A stretch of 46,569 nucleotides of DNA, taken from the NCBI GenBank assembly GCA_009773735.1, contig WSYG01000012.1:1-46569 (forward strand), read 5' to 3'. Both the position numbers and the translations under genes were made by a program. Shown piece by piece: positions 35,727 through 45,453 of the stretch (positions are counted from its first letter, which is position 1; each line of letters opens with the position of its first letter). The stretch is from Erysipelotrichaceae bacterium. GTDB lineage: Bacteria; Bacillota_I; Bacilli_A; Erysipelotrichales; Erysipelotrichaceae. Below the pieces are notes generated by a model. The model was not told where the DNA came from. It saw only the letters and a list, made by a program, of their open reading frames with translations, and made no database searches.

Positions 35727-37556
35727 ATGGCCATAGAACCAATGCGATTACTGCGACTGGCAGGATCCAAAGAAAACATCGAAAAAATACTCTTAACCGC
35801 CTTTTCTTCCGACGATATGCATGCGGAACTCGCCAGCCATGTCATCAATGAAGGCAATGGTGGACAACTGATGCCTGAAGACAACACCTATGCGGATTTT
35901 TACAAGCGCATTCAGCTTATCTTCTCTAATTTGCACTCAGATTTTACTTGTGCTTATGATGGGATCAGCGTTTTCTCTGACGAAGAAATTGAAAGTCACA
36001 TTCGTTTGGCTGAAGTCAACTATGAAAAAATCAATGAACAACAGCTCAATCAATCAATCTTAACCAAAGAAGACAAAGAAGCTTTGATCGAACTGCGTAA
36101 GTTCAACATCGAATCCCTTAATCATTTGAGTTTCACGGCCGTTACCTTTGGTCGTTTACCTTTGAGTTCACAAGCCAAACTTACTTTTTTAGCAGATAAA
36201 GGCTTCGTTCATCAGATCGTCTTTAAAAACAATCACTATGTCTGGATCTTCATCATCAGTAATGCGGAAGATGCCAAAATCAATCAGAGTGTCTTAGAGA
36301 GCCTATTCTTTGAACCCATCCCAATCCCTAAAGTCGATGAGAAACAGCTTGCCTTGGACTGTGAATCGACCATAGGTCAGATTTACGGTTATGTAGAGCA
36401 TCATGCTGAAGTTCGACGTTATTATAAATATATGGCCATCTTTGATGACATCGCTGTCGTCACAGGATTTGTTCCTAAAAAACGTGTAAAAGCATTTAAA
36501 TCGATGTTTGGGGAGATGGAAGATGTTACGATCCAAGACTTCCCAGCTGGTTTAGAAGAAGGCTTAGAACCTCCTACGATCTTAAAAAACAACTGGTTCG
36601 CAAAACCGTTTGAACTCTTTATCGAAATGTATGGTTTACCTCATTATGGTGATTTTGATCCTACGTTCTATCTGGCAGTTACTTACTGTTTCTTATTTGG
36701 AATCATGTTTGGAGATCTAGGTCAAGGCTTTGTCTTAAGCTTAGGTGGTTGGTTCTTATGGAAGAGAAAGGGCAGTCGTTTAGCTTCTGCAGCCATTAGG
36801 ATCGGCTTATTCTCGATGTTCTTTGGACTTGTGTTTGGATCCTTCTTCGGAGATGAACATGTCTTAGATCCGCTGTATCGAGCCATAGGCATGGCAGGTA
36901 AACCACTGGAAGTCATGGAGCCATCCAGCACCAATGTCTTACTCTTAGGAGCCATTGCGATTGGGGCCACCTTGATTCTAAGTTCAATACTTATCAATAT
37001 CGTCCTACGTTTCAAACGTAAACAACTTGGAGAAGCCCTCTTCTCACAGAATGGATTGGCAGGCTTTATCTTCTATGGTTCACTCATCGGAATGTTGACC
37101 CTTGAAATGATGTTTCAAATCAAGGTCCTCAATATCTTTACAGAAATCTTATTCTTAGGTATCCCATTGTTAATGATCCTACTTCGTGAACCTTTGACCC
37201 ATTTGGTCAAGAAAGTTGCCATCAAGCCGCATGGTGGATGGGGCGGTTATCTGACCGAAGCGGTGTTTGAACTCATTGAAGTCCTATTGAGTTTTGTATC
37301 TAATACGATGAGCTTCCTACGTGTGGGAGGATTCGTCTTATCTCACGCTGGTATGATGTTTGTCGTTATGACGCTTAAGGATATGAGTGGCTCAGCAGGC
37401 TTGCTGGTCATCATCATAGGAAATATATTCGTCATGGGCCTTGAAGGCCTGATCGTCGGTATCCAAACCTTAAGGCTTCAGTATTATGAAATGTTTAGCC
37501 GTTATTATGAAGGCGGGGGCAAAAAATACATCCCCACCACCACTTTAGATCACTAG
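35727..37556 (+). CDS. ntpI: V-type ATPase subunit I (a subunit)
   Basis: A 609-residue membrane stator subunit forming the ion half-channels. The N-terminal half (1-300) is cytoplasmic with coiled coils. From about 310 come the membrane helices, starting with FYLAVTYCFLFGIMFGDLGQGFVLSLGGWFL; the motif FGxMFGDxGQG is diagnostic. The stretch ELIEVLLSFVSNTMSFLRVGGFVLSHAGM contains the essential Arg that lies against the ring Glu. RLQYYEMFSRYYEGGGKKYIP closes the protein, as usual. The ribosome binding site is AGGAGG just before the ATG. Confidence 0.95.
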   Translation: MAIEPMRLLRLAGSKENIEKILLTAFSSDDMHAELASHVINEGNGGQLMPEDNTYADFYKRIQLIFSNLHSDFTCAYDGISVFSDEEIESHIRLAEVNYEKINEQQLNQSILTKEDKEALIELRKFNIESLNHLSFTAVTFGRLPLSSQAKLTFLADKGFVHQIVFKNNHYVWIFIISNAEDAKINQSVLESLFFEPIPIPKVDEKQLALDCESTIGQIYGYVEHHAEVRRYYKYMAIFDDIAVVTGFVPKKRVKAFKSMFGEMEDVTIQDFPAGLEEGLEPPTILKNNWFAKPFELFIEMYGLPHYGDFDPTFYLAVTYCFLFGIMFGDLGQGFVLSLGGWFLWKRKGSRLASAAIRIGLFSMFFGLVFGSFFGDEHVLDPLYRAIGMAGKPLEVMEPSSTNVLLLGAIAIGATLILSSILINIVLRFKRKQLGEALFSQNGLAGFIFYGSLIGMLTLEMMFQIKVLNIFTEILFLGIPLLMILLREPLTHLVKKVAIKPHGGWGGYLTEAVFELIEVLLSFVSNTMSFLRVGGFVLSHAGMMFVVMTLKDMSGSAGLLVIIIGNIFVMGLEGLIVGIQTLRLQYYEMFSRYYEGGGKKYIPTTTLDH

Positions 37557-37569
37557 GAGGAAACAACCC

Positions 37570-38010
37570 ATGTTAACGATCTTCGAAGCAGTCGCACCTT
37601 TACTAAGCATCGTCTTAATCTCCCTACCGGTCATTCCGGTCCTTTCTGGCAAAGTCTCAGCCAAGAATGCAAAATTCAGAGTCTTGACTCAAATCAGTTT
37701 GTTTGCAGCAGCCTTCTTGGGTGTCTTGATATTCCAAGTCAATGGTTTGGTTGCCCATGCAGCTGAAACCATCCCAACCGGCATTGCTGGAACCAACGCT
37801 CAAGGTTTGGGCTTTATTGCAGCAGCCATCGTTACATCAGCTTCAGCACTAGGTGCTGGGTTTGCTGTTGCAGCAGCTGCACCAGCCGCCATTGGCGCCA
37901 TCTCCGAAAATTCAGAAAACTTTGGTAAAGCGATGATCTTCGTTGCTTTGGCTGAAGGGGTCGCCATCTATGGATTGTTGATCTCGATCCTTATCATCAA
38001 CAAACTATAA
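37570..38010 (+). CDS. ntpK: V-type ATPase subunit K (membrane ring)
   Basis: A 146-residue proteolipid with four predicted helices. The last two match the ion-binding hairpin: GLGFIAAAIVTSASALGAGFAVAAAAPAAIG and MIFVALAEGVAIYGLLISILI, with the ion-binding Glu in ALAEG. The first two helices carry no membrane carboxylate. At the place where Na+-pumping Enterococcus NtpK has Gln110, this protein has Val or Ala, which hints at H+ rather than Na+ coupling (inference). The ribosome binding site is AGGAGG. The reading frame continues to within four bases of the next gene. Confidence 0.93.
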   Translation: MLTIFEAVAPLLSIVLISLPVIPVLSGKVSAKNAKFRVLTQISLFAAAFLGVLIFQVNGLVAHAAETIPTGIAGTNAQGLGFIAAAIVTSASALGAGFAVAAAAPAAIGAISENSENFGKAMIFVALAEGVAIYGLLISILIINKL

Positions 38011-38014
38011 ACTC

Positions 38015-38323
38015 ATGAAATTCTTTTTGATCAGTGATAACACCGATACCCAAATGGGTCTGCGTTTAGCAGGCATAGAAGGGGTCGTTGTGCATACCAG
38101 GGAACAAGTGCTCAGTGAGCTCAATAAAGCCATCCAAGATGACAGCATTGCCATCGTTTTGATGACGACGCTCGCTGTTGCGAGTGCCCCTAGTGAAATC
38201 GCTGAACTCAAGCTTAAATTATCCAAACCTTTGATCGTGGAAATACCCGATCGACATGGTTCAGCAAAGATCGGTGAGACCATTGATGCCTATATCAGTG
38301 AAGCCATCGGCATCAAGATTTAG
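38015..38323 (+). CDS. ntpG: V-type ATPase subunit F
   Basis: A 102-residue Rossmann-like subunit of the central rotor stalk that binds subunit D. FFLISDNTDTQMGLRLAGIEGVVV and SKPLIVEIPDRHG are typical. The gap to ntpK is four bases and shows no ribosome binding site, so translation is probably coupled. Confidence 0.92.
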   Translation: MKFFLISDNTDTQMGLRLAGIEGVVVHTREQVLSELNKAIQDDSIAIVLMTTLAVASAPSEIAELKLKLSKPLIVEIPDRHGSAKIGETIDAYISEAIGIKI

Positions 38324-38331
38324 GAGCCCCT

Positions 38332-38913
38332 ATGGAACAAGAAAAACTAGCAGAAAACTTAGTCAAAGCCATTCAAACTCAAAGCCAGGAACGCTTAATG
38401 AACCTGCAGATTGATTATGAAAGCCAAAGACAAGAAACGATTGAAAAATTTAGAGTAGAGGCTCAAGAAGAAGCCAATGTTTTCAGTGAAATGGCGCTGT
38501 CTGAACTTCGTAACTCTTTGATTCAAAATGAGTCTCAATCCAAATGGAAAGTCAAAAAAGATCTTTTTATCCGTAGGGCTGAATTGGTCGATGGGCTCTT
38601 TATAAAAGTTAAACAAGAATTGATCGATTTTACGAAAACATCAGAATACAAAGACTTCGTCAAAGCATCTTTAGAACGTATTTTAAGTGAAAACACAGCA
38701 TCAGGCGCAACGATTCTTGTTAAAGCGACAGATCAAAAACTTTTTGAAACATTATCTGATCAACGTGTGACTGTTATGGTCAGCGATCGGATCCATATCG
38801 GTGGTTTTATCTTGAAAGATAAAGCTGGCTTGATGGAAATCGATGAATCACTAGATTATACATTAAAGGTTCAGAAAGAATGGTTTACAACGCATTCTCA
38901 ATTGGACTTTTAG
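38332..38913 (+). CDS. ntpE: V-type ATPase subunit E (peripheral stalk)
   Basis: A 193-residue peripheral-stalk subunit. The first 95 residues are a long charged helix (LVKAIQTQSQERLMNLQIDYESQRQE), and the C-terminal domain carries the VKATDQKLFETLSD and IGGFILKDKAGLMEIDESLDY segments that bind the catalytic head. Eight bases separate it from ntpG, with GGAG as ribosome binding site. It pairs with the subunit encoded at 34365. Confidence 0.9.
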   Translation: MEQEKLAENLVKAIQTQSQERLMNLQIDYESQRQETIEKFRVEAQEEANVFSEMALSELRNSLIQNESQSKWKVKKDLFIRRAELVDGLFIKVKQELIDFTKTSEYKDFVKASLERILSENTASGATILVKATDQKLFETLSDQRVTVMVSDRIHIGGFILKDKAGLMEIDESLDYTLKVQKEWFTTHSQLDF

Positions 38914-38922
38914 GAGGTCAGG

Positions 38923-40677
38923 ATGAAAGCAAACGCAAGCATCTATTCAATCAATGGTCCAGTCGTCAAAACAAAACTGGCAGTTGGTTTTCAAATGTTG
39001 GAAATGGTTTATGTAGGACATAAACAGCTCTTAGGAGAAGTCATTGGGATCAATGATATCTATACCACGATCCAAGTGTATGAGAGCACCACAGGCTTAA
39101 AAATCGGAGAACCGATCTTTAAATCGAATAGTCCTTTAGGAGCTACTTTAGGTCCTGGTATCTTAACCAATATTTTTGATGGGATCCAAAGACCCCTTAA
39201 AGAGATGGCTGAAATCTCAGGGATGTATGTCTCTGAAGGCAGAGGTCTTAATGCGTTAAATGAAACCAAGCTTTGGGATATTACCTTGAAAGTCAAGGTT
39301 GGAGATAAAGTCTTAGGCGGAGATATTTTTGCAACGACTCCAGAAACATCTTTGATTCAACATCGTATGATGGTTCCTAACCACATCAAAGGCACGGTTA
39401 GTTTCACGATAGAAAATGGTTCCTACAACATCAATGAAATCTTAATCATCGTGACCGATGAATACGGCATTCAACATTCCTTAAGTTCTGTTCAAAAATG
39501 GCCGATCAGACAGGCTCGTCCTGTCGGTAAGCGTCAAATCATATCTGTTCCTTTAATTACCGGTCAGCGTGTCATCGATACGTTCTTTCCGATCGCCAAA
39601 GGTGGGGCTGCTGCTGTACCTGGAGGCTTTGGGGCAGGCAAGACCATGACTCAACATCAGTTGGCCAAATGGTGTGATGCAGACATCATTGTGTATGTGG
39701 GATGTGGTGAACGCGGTAATGAGATGACCCAAGTCTTAGAAGAATTCTCTGAATTGGTCGATCCTAAGTCACATAAACCTTTAACTGATCGTACTGTATT
39801 GATTGCTAACACCTCAAACATGCCTGTAGCAGCGCGTGAAGCCTCGATCTATACAGGTATCACCTTAGCAGAGTATTATCGCGACATGGGCTATCATGTG
39901 GCTCTGATGGCTGATTCTACCTCAAGATGGGCTGAAGCTTTACGTGAAATATCAGGTCGTTTAGAAGAAATGCCAGCAGAAGAAGGATTTCCTGCGTATT
40001 TGCCTTCACGTATCTCACAATTCTATGAACGTGCAGGCTATGTTGAAAACATCAATCATACTGAAGGATCGGTCACCATCATTGGGGCCGTATCTCCTCA
40101 AGGGGCTGACTTTTCAGAACCTGTCACCCAAAACACAAAACGTTTCGTAAGAGCCTTTTGGGCTTTAGATAAATCTTTGGCTTATGCACGTCATTTCCCA
40201 GCCATCAATTGGAACATTTCCTATTCAGAATATATGGATGATTTAAGGAAATGGTATGACACCAATGTCGATCGTAAATTCGTTGGGTTAAGAGCAGAAA
40301 TGATGAGCATTCTTCATGAAGAAACCCAATTGATGGAGATCGTCAAACTCATCGGATCTGATGTGTTGCCTGATGATCAAAAACTGATCTTGGAGATCGC
40401 CAGAGTCATACGGGTCGGTTATCTTCAACAAAATGCTTTCCATCCGGAAGATACATTTGTTCCGTTTGAGAAACAGTTTAAGATGTTACAGCTGATCTCC
40501 TATTTAAAAGCTCAATCTGTTCGTCTATTGAGTACCAAAAGAACCATTAGAGCCATTACAGCTACCGGTATTTTCGATGAGTTGATCAAAATCAAATATG
40601 ATGTCAAAAACAACGAAATCGAAAAACTAGATACGTATTATGAAAAAATAGACCTGGCTTTAGCCAGTGTCAAGTAA
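38923..40677 (+). CDS. ntpA: V-type ATPase catalytic subunit A
   Basis: A 584-residue catalytic subunit. The P-loop is GGFGAGKTM (234-242), with Lys240 and Thr241, instead of the usual GPFGSGKTV. CGERGNEM carries the catalytic Glu, and MADSTSRWAEALREISGRLEEMPAEEGFPAYL is the family signature. The nonhomologous bulge region (about 115-190) that separates A subunits from F-type beta is present. RBS AGGAGG. Together with B it hydrolyses or makes ATP. Confidence 0.97.
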   Translation: MKANASIYSINGPVVKTKLAVGFQMLEMVYVGHKQLLGEVIGINDIYTTIQVYESTTGLKIGEPIFKSNSPLGATLGPGILTNIFDGIQRPLKEMAEISGMYVSEGRGLNALNETKLWDITLKVKVGDKVLGGDIFATTPETSLIQHRMMVPNHIKGTVSFTIENGSYNINEILIIVTDEYGIQHSLSSVQKWPIRQARPVGKRQIISVPLITGQRVIDTFFPIAKGGAAAVPGGFGAGKTMTQHQLAKWCDADIIVYVGCGERGNEMTQVLEEFSELVDPKSHKPLTDRTVLIANTSNMPVAAREASIYTGITLAEYYRDMGYHVALMADSTSRWAEALREISGRLEEMPAEEGFPAYLPSRISQFYERAGYVENINHTEGSVTIIGAVSPQGADFSEPVTQNTKRFVRAFWALDKSLAYARHFPAINWNISYSEYMDDLRKWYDTNVDRKFVGLRAEMMSILHEETQLMEIVKLIGSDVLPDDQKLILEIARVIRVGYLQQNAFHPEDTFVPFEKQFKMLQLISYLKAQSVRLLSTKRTIRAITATGIFDELIKIKYDVKNNEIEKLDTYYEKIDLALASVK

Positions 40678-40686
40678 GGGGAAACC

Positions 40687-42126
40687 ATGAGTCGTCAATA
40701 CATCGGTTTAAAAGAAATCAAAGGCCCCCTGATCATCTTAGATCAAGTTGAAGATGTCAGTTTCGAAGAGGTTGTTGAGATTGAACTTGAGAATGGCAGT
40801 ACCCGTTTTGGCCGTGTGGTCGAAATTCAGGGTCAACAAGCCGTCATCCAAGTCTTTGAAGGCACTTCTGGTCTATCAAAAATAAACACGAAGACGCGTC
40901 TTTTAGGACATCCTATGGAGATTGCTTTATCGCGTGAAATATTAGGTCGTATCTTTAATGGGGGAGGCAAACCCATCGATGGATTGGGTGAAGTCTATGC
41001 CCAAACCAAGGCTGATATCAATGGTCATTCCTTAAATCCGGTCATGCGTAAATACCCTAGAAACTACATCAATACCGGCATATCTGCGATCGATGGATTG
41101 AATACGTTGATTCGTGGTCAAAAACTCCCAATCTTTTCAGGATCTGGGATGCCACATAATCAGTTGGCTGTCCAAATCGTTAAACAAGCTAACATTGCAT
41201 CTTCAGAAAACCAAGAATTTGCGATCGTATTTGCCGCCATGGGTGTTAAAAACGATGTTGCGGACTTCTTTAAACGTTCTTTTGAAGAAACAGGTGTCAT
41301 GGAGAAAGTTGTTATGTTTCTTAACTTATCCAATGACCCCATCATCGAACGTATTTTGACCCCGCGTTGTGCTTTAACAGTCGCGGAATATCTCGCCTAT
41401 ACCTGTGATATGCATGTCTTGGTCATCATGACCGATGTGACCTCGTATTGTGAAGCATTACGCGAATTCAGTTCATCCAAAGAAGAAATCCCAGGTCGTA
41501 AAGGTTATCCTGGTTACTTATATTCAGATCTCGCTTCACTTTATGAAAGAGCTGGAATCGTTAAAGGTAAAAAAGGTTCTGTGACTCAGATTCCTATTTT
41601 GACCATTCCTAATGATGACATCACCCATCCTGTTTCTGACTTGACGGGATATATTACTGAAGGACAAATCGTTTTAGATCGTAATCTTCATCAGACCAAT
41701 GTTTATCCTCCAATCGGAGTCTTACCTTCACTGAGTCGTTTGATGAAAGATGGGATCGGAGAAGGGTATACCCGCGCTGATCATTCATCACTAAGCACAC
41801 AGCTCTTTGCATGTTATGCGAAAGTCCAGGATGCCAGAGCTTTAGCGTCTGTTATCGGTGAAGAAGAACTTTCACTGATCGATCGTAAATACATGGCTTT
41901 TGGTCGTCTTTTCGAAAAATATTATGTTGGACAAGGTTTTAAAACCAATCGTAAGATCGAAGAAACCTTAGATTTAGGTTGGTATTTATTAAGCTTGCTT
42001 CCAATCGGTGAATTGGATCGTGTATCCAAAGAATTCTTAGAAGAATACTACAATATCGATTTGGCCATCACCCACTTTATGGCATTACAAGGTGGTCAAC
42101 TTGATGAGGTCTTAAGGAAGCGCTGA
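40687..42126 (+). CDS. ntpB: V-type ATPase regulatory subunit B
   Basis: A 479-residue non-catalytic head subunit. The degenerate P-loop [12 protein letters not shown] lacks the Walker Lys, as normal for B subunits. [43 protein letters not shown] is the B signature, and [21 protein letters not shown] follows. Length as expected. Starts nine bases after ntpA with a GGGGA ribosome binding site. Confidence 0.97.
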   Translation: MSRQYIGLKEIKGPLIILDQVEDVSFEEVVEIELENGSTRFGRVVEIQGQQAVIQVFEGTSGLSKINTKTRLLGHPMEIALSREILGRIFNGGGKPIDGLGEVYAQTKADINGHSLNPVMRKYPRNYINTGISAIDGLNTLIRGQKLPIFSGSGMPHNQLAVQIVKQANIASSENQEFAIVFAAMGVKNDVADFFKRSFEETGVMEKVVMFLNLSNDPIIERILTPRCALTVAEYLAYTCDMHVLVIMTDVTSYCEALREFSSSKEEIPGRKGYPGYLYSDLASLYERAGIVKGKKGSVTQIPILTIPNDDITHPVSDLTGYITEGQIVLDRNLHQTNVYPPIGVLPSLSRLMKDGIGEGYTRADHSSLSTQLFACYAKVQDARALASVIGEEELSLIDRKYMAFGRLFEKYYVGQGFKTNRKIEETLDLGWYLLSLLPIGELDRVSKEFLEEYYNIDLAITHFMALQGGQLDEVLRKR

Positions 42127-42127
42127 T

Positions 42128-42754
42128 ATGGGCATTACCAGAATTTCACCCACCAAAGGCAATCTGATCGCGACCAAGAAGTCGCTGGATCTCGCTAAGT
42201 TGGGTTATGAACTGATGGATCGTAAACGCAATGTTTTGATTCGGGAAATGATGATGTTGGTCGATAAGGTCAAGACCTTACGCGATGAGATCACCTTTAC
42301 CTATGAACAAGCTTATCTTTCTTTACAGCAAGCCAATATCTCACTCGGCGTTGTCAATGAAATTGCCAATACCGTTACGATTGAAAATGGCGTGCACGTG
42401 GTCTATCGTTCTGTCATGGGGATTGAGATCCCAAATGTATCGATGGATGAAAGCGATGTGGCTTTCCAATACGGTTTTACAGAATCCAATTCTAAACTCG
42501 ATGAAGCCACCATCTTATTCAATAAAGCCAAGCGTTTGACGATTCTATTATCTGAAGTCGATAATGCGATCTTTAGATTGGCCAGAGCTGTCCAAAAGAC
42601 GCAAAAGCGCGCCAATGCGTTAAAAAACATTGTATTACCTGCGCTTAAAGAGGATATCAAATTCATCTCAGAAGCACTTGAAGAGAAAGAAAGAGAAGAA
42701 TTTACGCGTTTAAAAGTCATTAAGAATAAAAAAGCTCAAGCTGCCTTACAATAA
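42128..42754 (+). CDS. ntpD: V-type ATPase subunit D (rotor shaft)
   Basis: A 208-residue coiled-coil shaft. The N-terminus ISPTKGNLIATKKSLDLAKLGYELMDRKRNVLIREM and the C-terminal helix KTQKRANALKNIVLPALKEDIKFISEALEEKEREEFTRLKVIK are both diagnostic. The ATG lies one base after the ntpB stop. Its last codons form the left arm of the operon terminator. Confidence 0.96.
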   Translation: MGITRISPTKGNLIATKKSLDLAKLGYELMDRKRNVLIREMMMLVDKVKTLRDEITFTYEQAYLSLQQANISLGVVNEIANTVTIENGVHVVYRSVMGIEIPNVSMDESDVAFQYGFTESNSKLDEATILFNKAKRLTILLSEVDNAIFRLARAVQKTQKRANALKNIVLPALKEDIKFISEALEEKEREEFTRLKVIKNKKAQAALQ

Positions 42755-42767
42755 GGCAGTTTTTTTT
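42741..42767 (+). terminator. V-type ATPase operon terminator, overlapping the ntpD stop
   Basis: CTGCCTTA (42741-42748), loop CAA, TAAGGCAG (42752-42759), eight T. The TAA stop (42752-42754) starts the right arm. Confidence 0.93.
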
Positions 42768-42800
42768 AGGAATGTTACGTTAGTTTACGAAAAATAAAAT

Positions 42801-43127
42801 ATGATGACAGAATCCCATCAAAATCAAACGTTATTGATCAACTTCCATGCGCATCTTTATCGTGCTTTGATGAGTCGTTTAAGATATGGTCATGAGATCG
42901 ATCTTAATCGTGCTTTGAATCCTTGCGATAAGGATTATTTGTTTTTGATTCAAGAAACACTTAAACGATTATCGGATGAAGAACAACGTTTATTGCGTAA
43001 TGATTTCTTAATGCCATCCTCTCGAAACTGGTGGATGAACTACTACTCTAAGAGCACCTATTATCGTTTGAGATACCTTGCGATGAGCCGATTTTTACAT
43101 TGTTTGCACCATGAAAAAATGGTATGA
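42801..43127 (+). CDS. Small HTH-like protein, possibly MG284/MPN403-type
   Basis: A 108-residue basic, helical protein. The C-terminal half reads LLRNDFLMPSSRNWWMNYYSKSTYYRLRYLAMSRFL with YSKSTYYRLR as a probable recognition helix, resembling sigma region 4-like or ArpU-like helix-turn-helix proteins and a family of short Mollicutes proteins of unknown function (MG284/MPN403-like, from memory). No ribosome binding site is clear; two adjacent ATG codons exist at 42801 and 42804. It ends inside the ptsI promoter. Nothing else in the sequence tells its role. Confidence 0.6.
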   Translation: MMTESHQNQTLLINFHAHLYRALMSRLRYGHEIDLNRALNPCDKDYLFLIQETLKRLSDEEQRLLRNDFLMPSSRNWWMNYYSKSTYYRLRYLAMSRFLHCLHHEKMV

Positions 43128-43128
43128 T
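43100..43128 (+). promoter_or_regulatory. ptsI promoter
   Basis: TTGTTT (43100-43105), 17-bp spacer, TATGAT (43123-43128), inside the 3' end of the preceding gene. The ptsI ribosome binding site AAAGGAG follows at 43154-43160. Confidence 0.65.
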
Positions 43129-43165
43129 GATGACGTCAAAAATTGAACAATTTAAAGGAGCCACG

Positions 43166-44866
43166 ATGTTAAAAGGGATAGCCGCATCCAGCGGTGTAGT
43201 AGTAGCCAAGGCCTATAAACTTGAGCAGCCTACAGTCAACGTTGTTCGTCGCACAGCCGATGTCCAAGCAGAAATTGATAAGTTCAAAGCCGCAATAGTG
43301 AAGACTCAGCATGATATCGAAACCATCAAAGCTAAAGCAGTAGGAAAACTGACTGATGATGAATTGGCCATTTTTGATGCTCATATCATGGTGACTCAAG
43401 ATCCCGAATTCACCGGACAAATGGAAGAGATGATTCGCAGTGAAGCAGTCAATGCGGAATATGCGACTCAGGAAGTCAGCAATATGTTCATCCATATGTT
43501 TGAAAACATGGATGACCCTTACTTTAGAGAACGTGCAGCCGACATCAAAGATGTCAGCTATCGTCTACAATGCCATATTTTAGATTTAATTATTCCTGAT
43601 TTATCACTCATCAATGAAGAAGTTATTATTGTTGCCAATGATTTGACCCCTTCAGACACTGCTCAGCTCAATAAACAATTTACCAAAGGTTTTGCGACGC
43701 AAATTGGTGGTCGTACATCTCATAGTGCCATTATGGCCAGAAGCTTAGAAATCCCAGCTATCGTTGGGATCAGTGGCTTATTAGATCATGTCAATCATGG
43801 AGATATTTTAGTTCTAGATGCCATTGACGGCTTTGTCATAGTCAATCCTGATGCTAAGGATCTTAAACATTATAAAAACAAAGCTGAAAATTTCGCAGAA
43901 CTAAAAGCCAGTTTAAAGATCATGAAAGATGCGGAAAGCATTACTCTAGATCATCGTAGAGTTGAACTCGTTGGCAACATTGGAACTCCCAATGATGTTG
44001 AAAGTGTCTTGGCCAATGGTGGAGAAGGCGTAGGTCTTTATCGAACTGAATTCTTGTATATGGATGCTACGACTTTGCCAACCGAAGAAGATCAGTTTGT
44101 TGCGTATAAAACCGTTTTGGAAAAGATGGGTAAACATCCTGTCGTTGTCAGAACTTTAGATATCGGTGGAGACAAAGAACTCAGTTACTTACCGATTCCA
44201 CACGAAATGAACCCATTTTTAGGTTATCGTGCGATTCGTTTATGTTTGGATCAAAAAGATATCTTTAGGACCCAAGTCAGAGCATTATTAAGAGCTTCTG
44301 TCTATGGAAAACTATGCATCATGTTTCCGATGATTGCGACGCTTGGTGAATTTAGAGCTGCTAAGCAATTTGTGTTGGATAATGATAAAGAATTACGTGC
44401 AGAAGGCATTGCAGTATCGAAAGACTATGAAATCGGAATGATGGTTGAAATTCCTGCAGCCGCAATCTTAGCTGATCAATTCGCCAAAGAATCAGACTTC
44501 TTCTCGATTGGAACCAATGACCTTGTTCAATATTCCATGGCTGCTGATCGTATGAGCGAAAAAGTATCGTATCTGTATCAACCGCTTAATCCTTCACTGC
44601 TTCGTTTGATTAAACTAACCATTGATGGAGCTCACTCCCAAGGTAAATGGTGTGGTATGTGTGGTGAATTGGCCGGAGACGAAATTGCAGCCCCAGTCTT
44701 GTTGGGTCTAGGTTTGGATGAATTCTCCATGTCTGCCAGCAGTATTCTACAAACCCGTAAAACGATTCGTGCGTTGAAGTATTCCGACATGCAGATCATG
44801 GCTGAAAAAGCTTTGAAACTGTCTACACAAGAAGAAGTCATTGAATTGATTAAAGCCAGTATCTAA
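43166..44866 (+). CDS. ptsI: Phosphoenolpyruvate-protein phosphotransferase (PTS enzyme I)
   Basis: A 566-residue enzyme I that moves the phosphoryl group from PEP to HPr, the first step of PTS sugar uptake. The phospho-His is His186 in GGRTSHSAIMARS. The PEP-binding barrel has GEGVGLYRTEFLYM, FLGYRAIRLCL and IGTNDLVQY, with the catalytic Cys499 in GMCGELAGD. Full length. The chosen ATG has AAAGGAG five bases upstream; an earlier in-frame start at 43124 lies inside the -10 box. No ptsH is adjacent, although the two are usually paired in Bacillota. Confidence 0.96.
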   Translation: MLKGIAASSGVVVAKAYKLEQPTVNVVRRTADVQAEIDKFKAAIVKTQHDIETIKAKAVGKLTDDELAIFDAHIMVTQDPEFTGQMEEMIRSEAVNAEYATQEVSNMFIHMFENMDDPYFRERAADIKDVSYRLQCHILDLIIPDLSLINEEVIIVANDLTPSDTAQLNKQFTKGFATQIGGRTSHSAIMARSLEIPAIVGISGLLDHVNHGDILVLDAIDGFVIVNPDAKDLKHYKNKAENFAELKASLKIMKDAESITLDHRRVELVGNIGTPNDVESVLANGGEGVGLYRTEFLYMDATTLPTEEDQFVAYKTVLEKMGKHPVVVRTLDIGGDKELSYLPIPHEMNPFLGYRAIRLCLDQKDIFRTQVRALLRASVYGKLCIMFPMIATLGEFRAAKQFVLDNDKELRAEGIAVSKDYEIGMMVEIPAAAILADQFAKESDFFSIGTNDLVQYSMAADRMSEKVSYLYQPLNPSLLRLIKLTIDGAHSQGKWCGMCGELAGDEIAAPVLLGLGLDEFSMSASSILQTRKTIRALKYSDMQIMAEKALKLSTQEEVIELIKASI

Positions 44867-44887
44867 CTCGATATAAAATAATGTAAT

Positions 44888-44917
44888 AAAAAGCTTGGTC
44901 GATTGACCAAGCTTTTT
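44888..44917. terminator. Bidirectional terminator
   Basis: AAAAAGCTTGGTC (44888-44900), loop GATT, GACCAAGCTTTTT (44905-44917): a perfect 13-bp stem between ptsI and the convergent membrane-protein gene, overlapping the latter's stop. Confidence 0.95.
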
Positions 44918-45398
44918 ATTTCTTAAAAATTTTTAAGAGACCATTTTTAACTTCTTTTTCTGGAGCCTTTTTGTGTAGCATCGAGATGACTTTTTGGCCT
45001 CTGTAGTTTTCTAAAACGTAGGTTTCACCATTCTTCAGTAAGAAGACCAACGTATCTTTAAAGACAGCATCTGTTTTGAATTCCCATGTTTCTATATCTG
45101 AAAACGGTAACAGGAAACCTTTGGATTGATCTTCAAAATCATAAATGACTAAGAGTTCTTCATACAGATCAGCAATTCTACGATCTTTGACTTTCAATAT
45201 GAAGATGATTACCAATATTAAGATGATGGTTCCAAAAAGGATGATTCCCCAGTTTAACCCAAAGTTTTGAATCCCAGCCAACACAAGTGACAATCCAAAT
45301 GTAGTCATGATGACCAAAACTAAGATAGGTCTTAAGGTCATTCGGTAAACAGGTTTACCTAGATTTAGGGATGTGATGTCGATGAGTTCTTTGTTCAT
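44916..45398 (-). CDS. Uncharacterised two-helix membrane protein
   Basis: A 160-residue protein with two membrane helices (about 27-47 and 50-72), a short positively charged loop, and a cytoplasmic C-terminal domain of about 85 residues predicted as beta strands (ELLVIYDFEDQSKGFLLPFSDIETWEF, then LVFLLKNGETYVLENY). This layout resembles small membrane proteins with a PH-like domain, but I cannot name a family with confidence. The ATG at 45398 is preceded by AGAGGAA on the minus strand; the longer frame from 45452 lacks such a site. Confidence 0.6.
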   Translation of the reverse strand: MNKELIDITSLNLGKPVYRMTLRPILVLVIMTTFGLSLVLAGIQNFGLNWGIILFGTIILILVIIFILKVKDRRIADLYEELLVIYDFEDQSKGFLLPFSDIETWEFKTDAVFKDTLVFLLKNGETYVLENYRGQKVISMLHKKAPEKEVKNGLLKIFKK

Positions 45399-45453
45399 AA
45401 ATTCCTCTTTGTGTACTTTAGTTATTATAAAATAGAAGACAAGTTCAAGCAAG

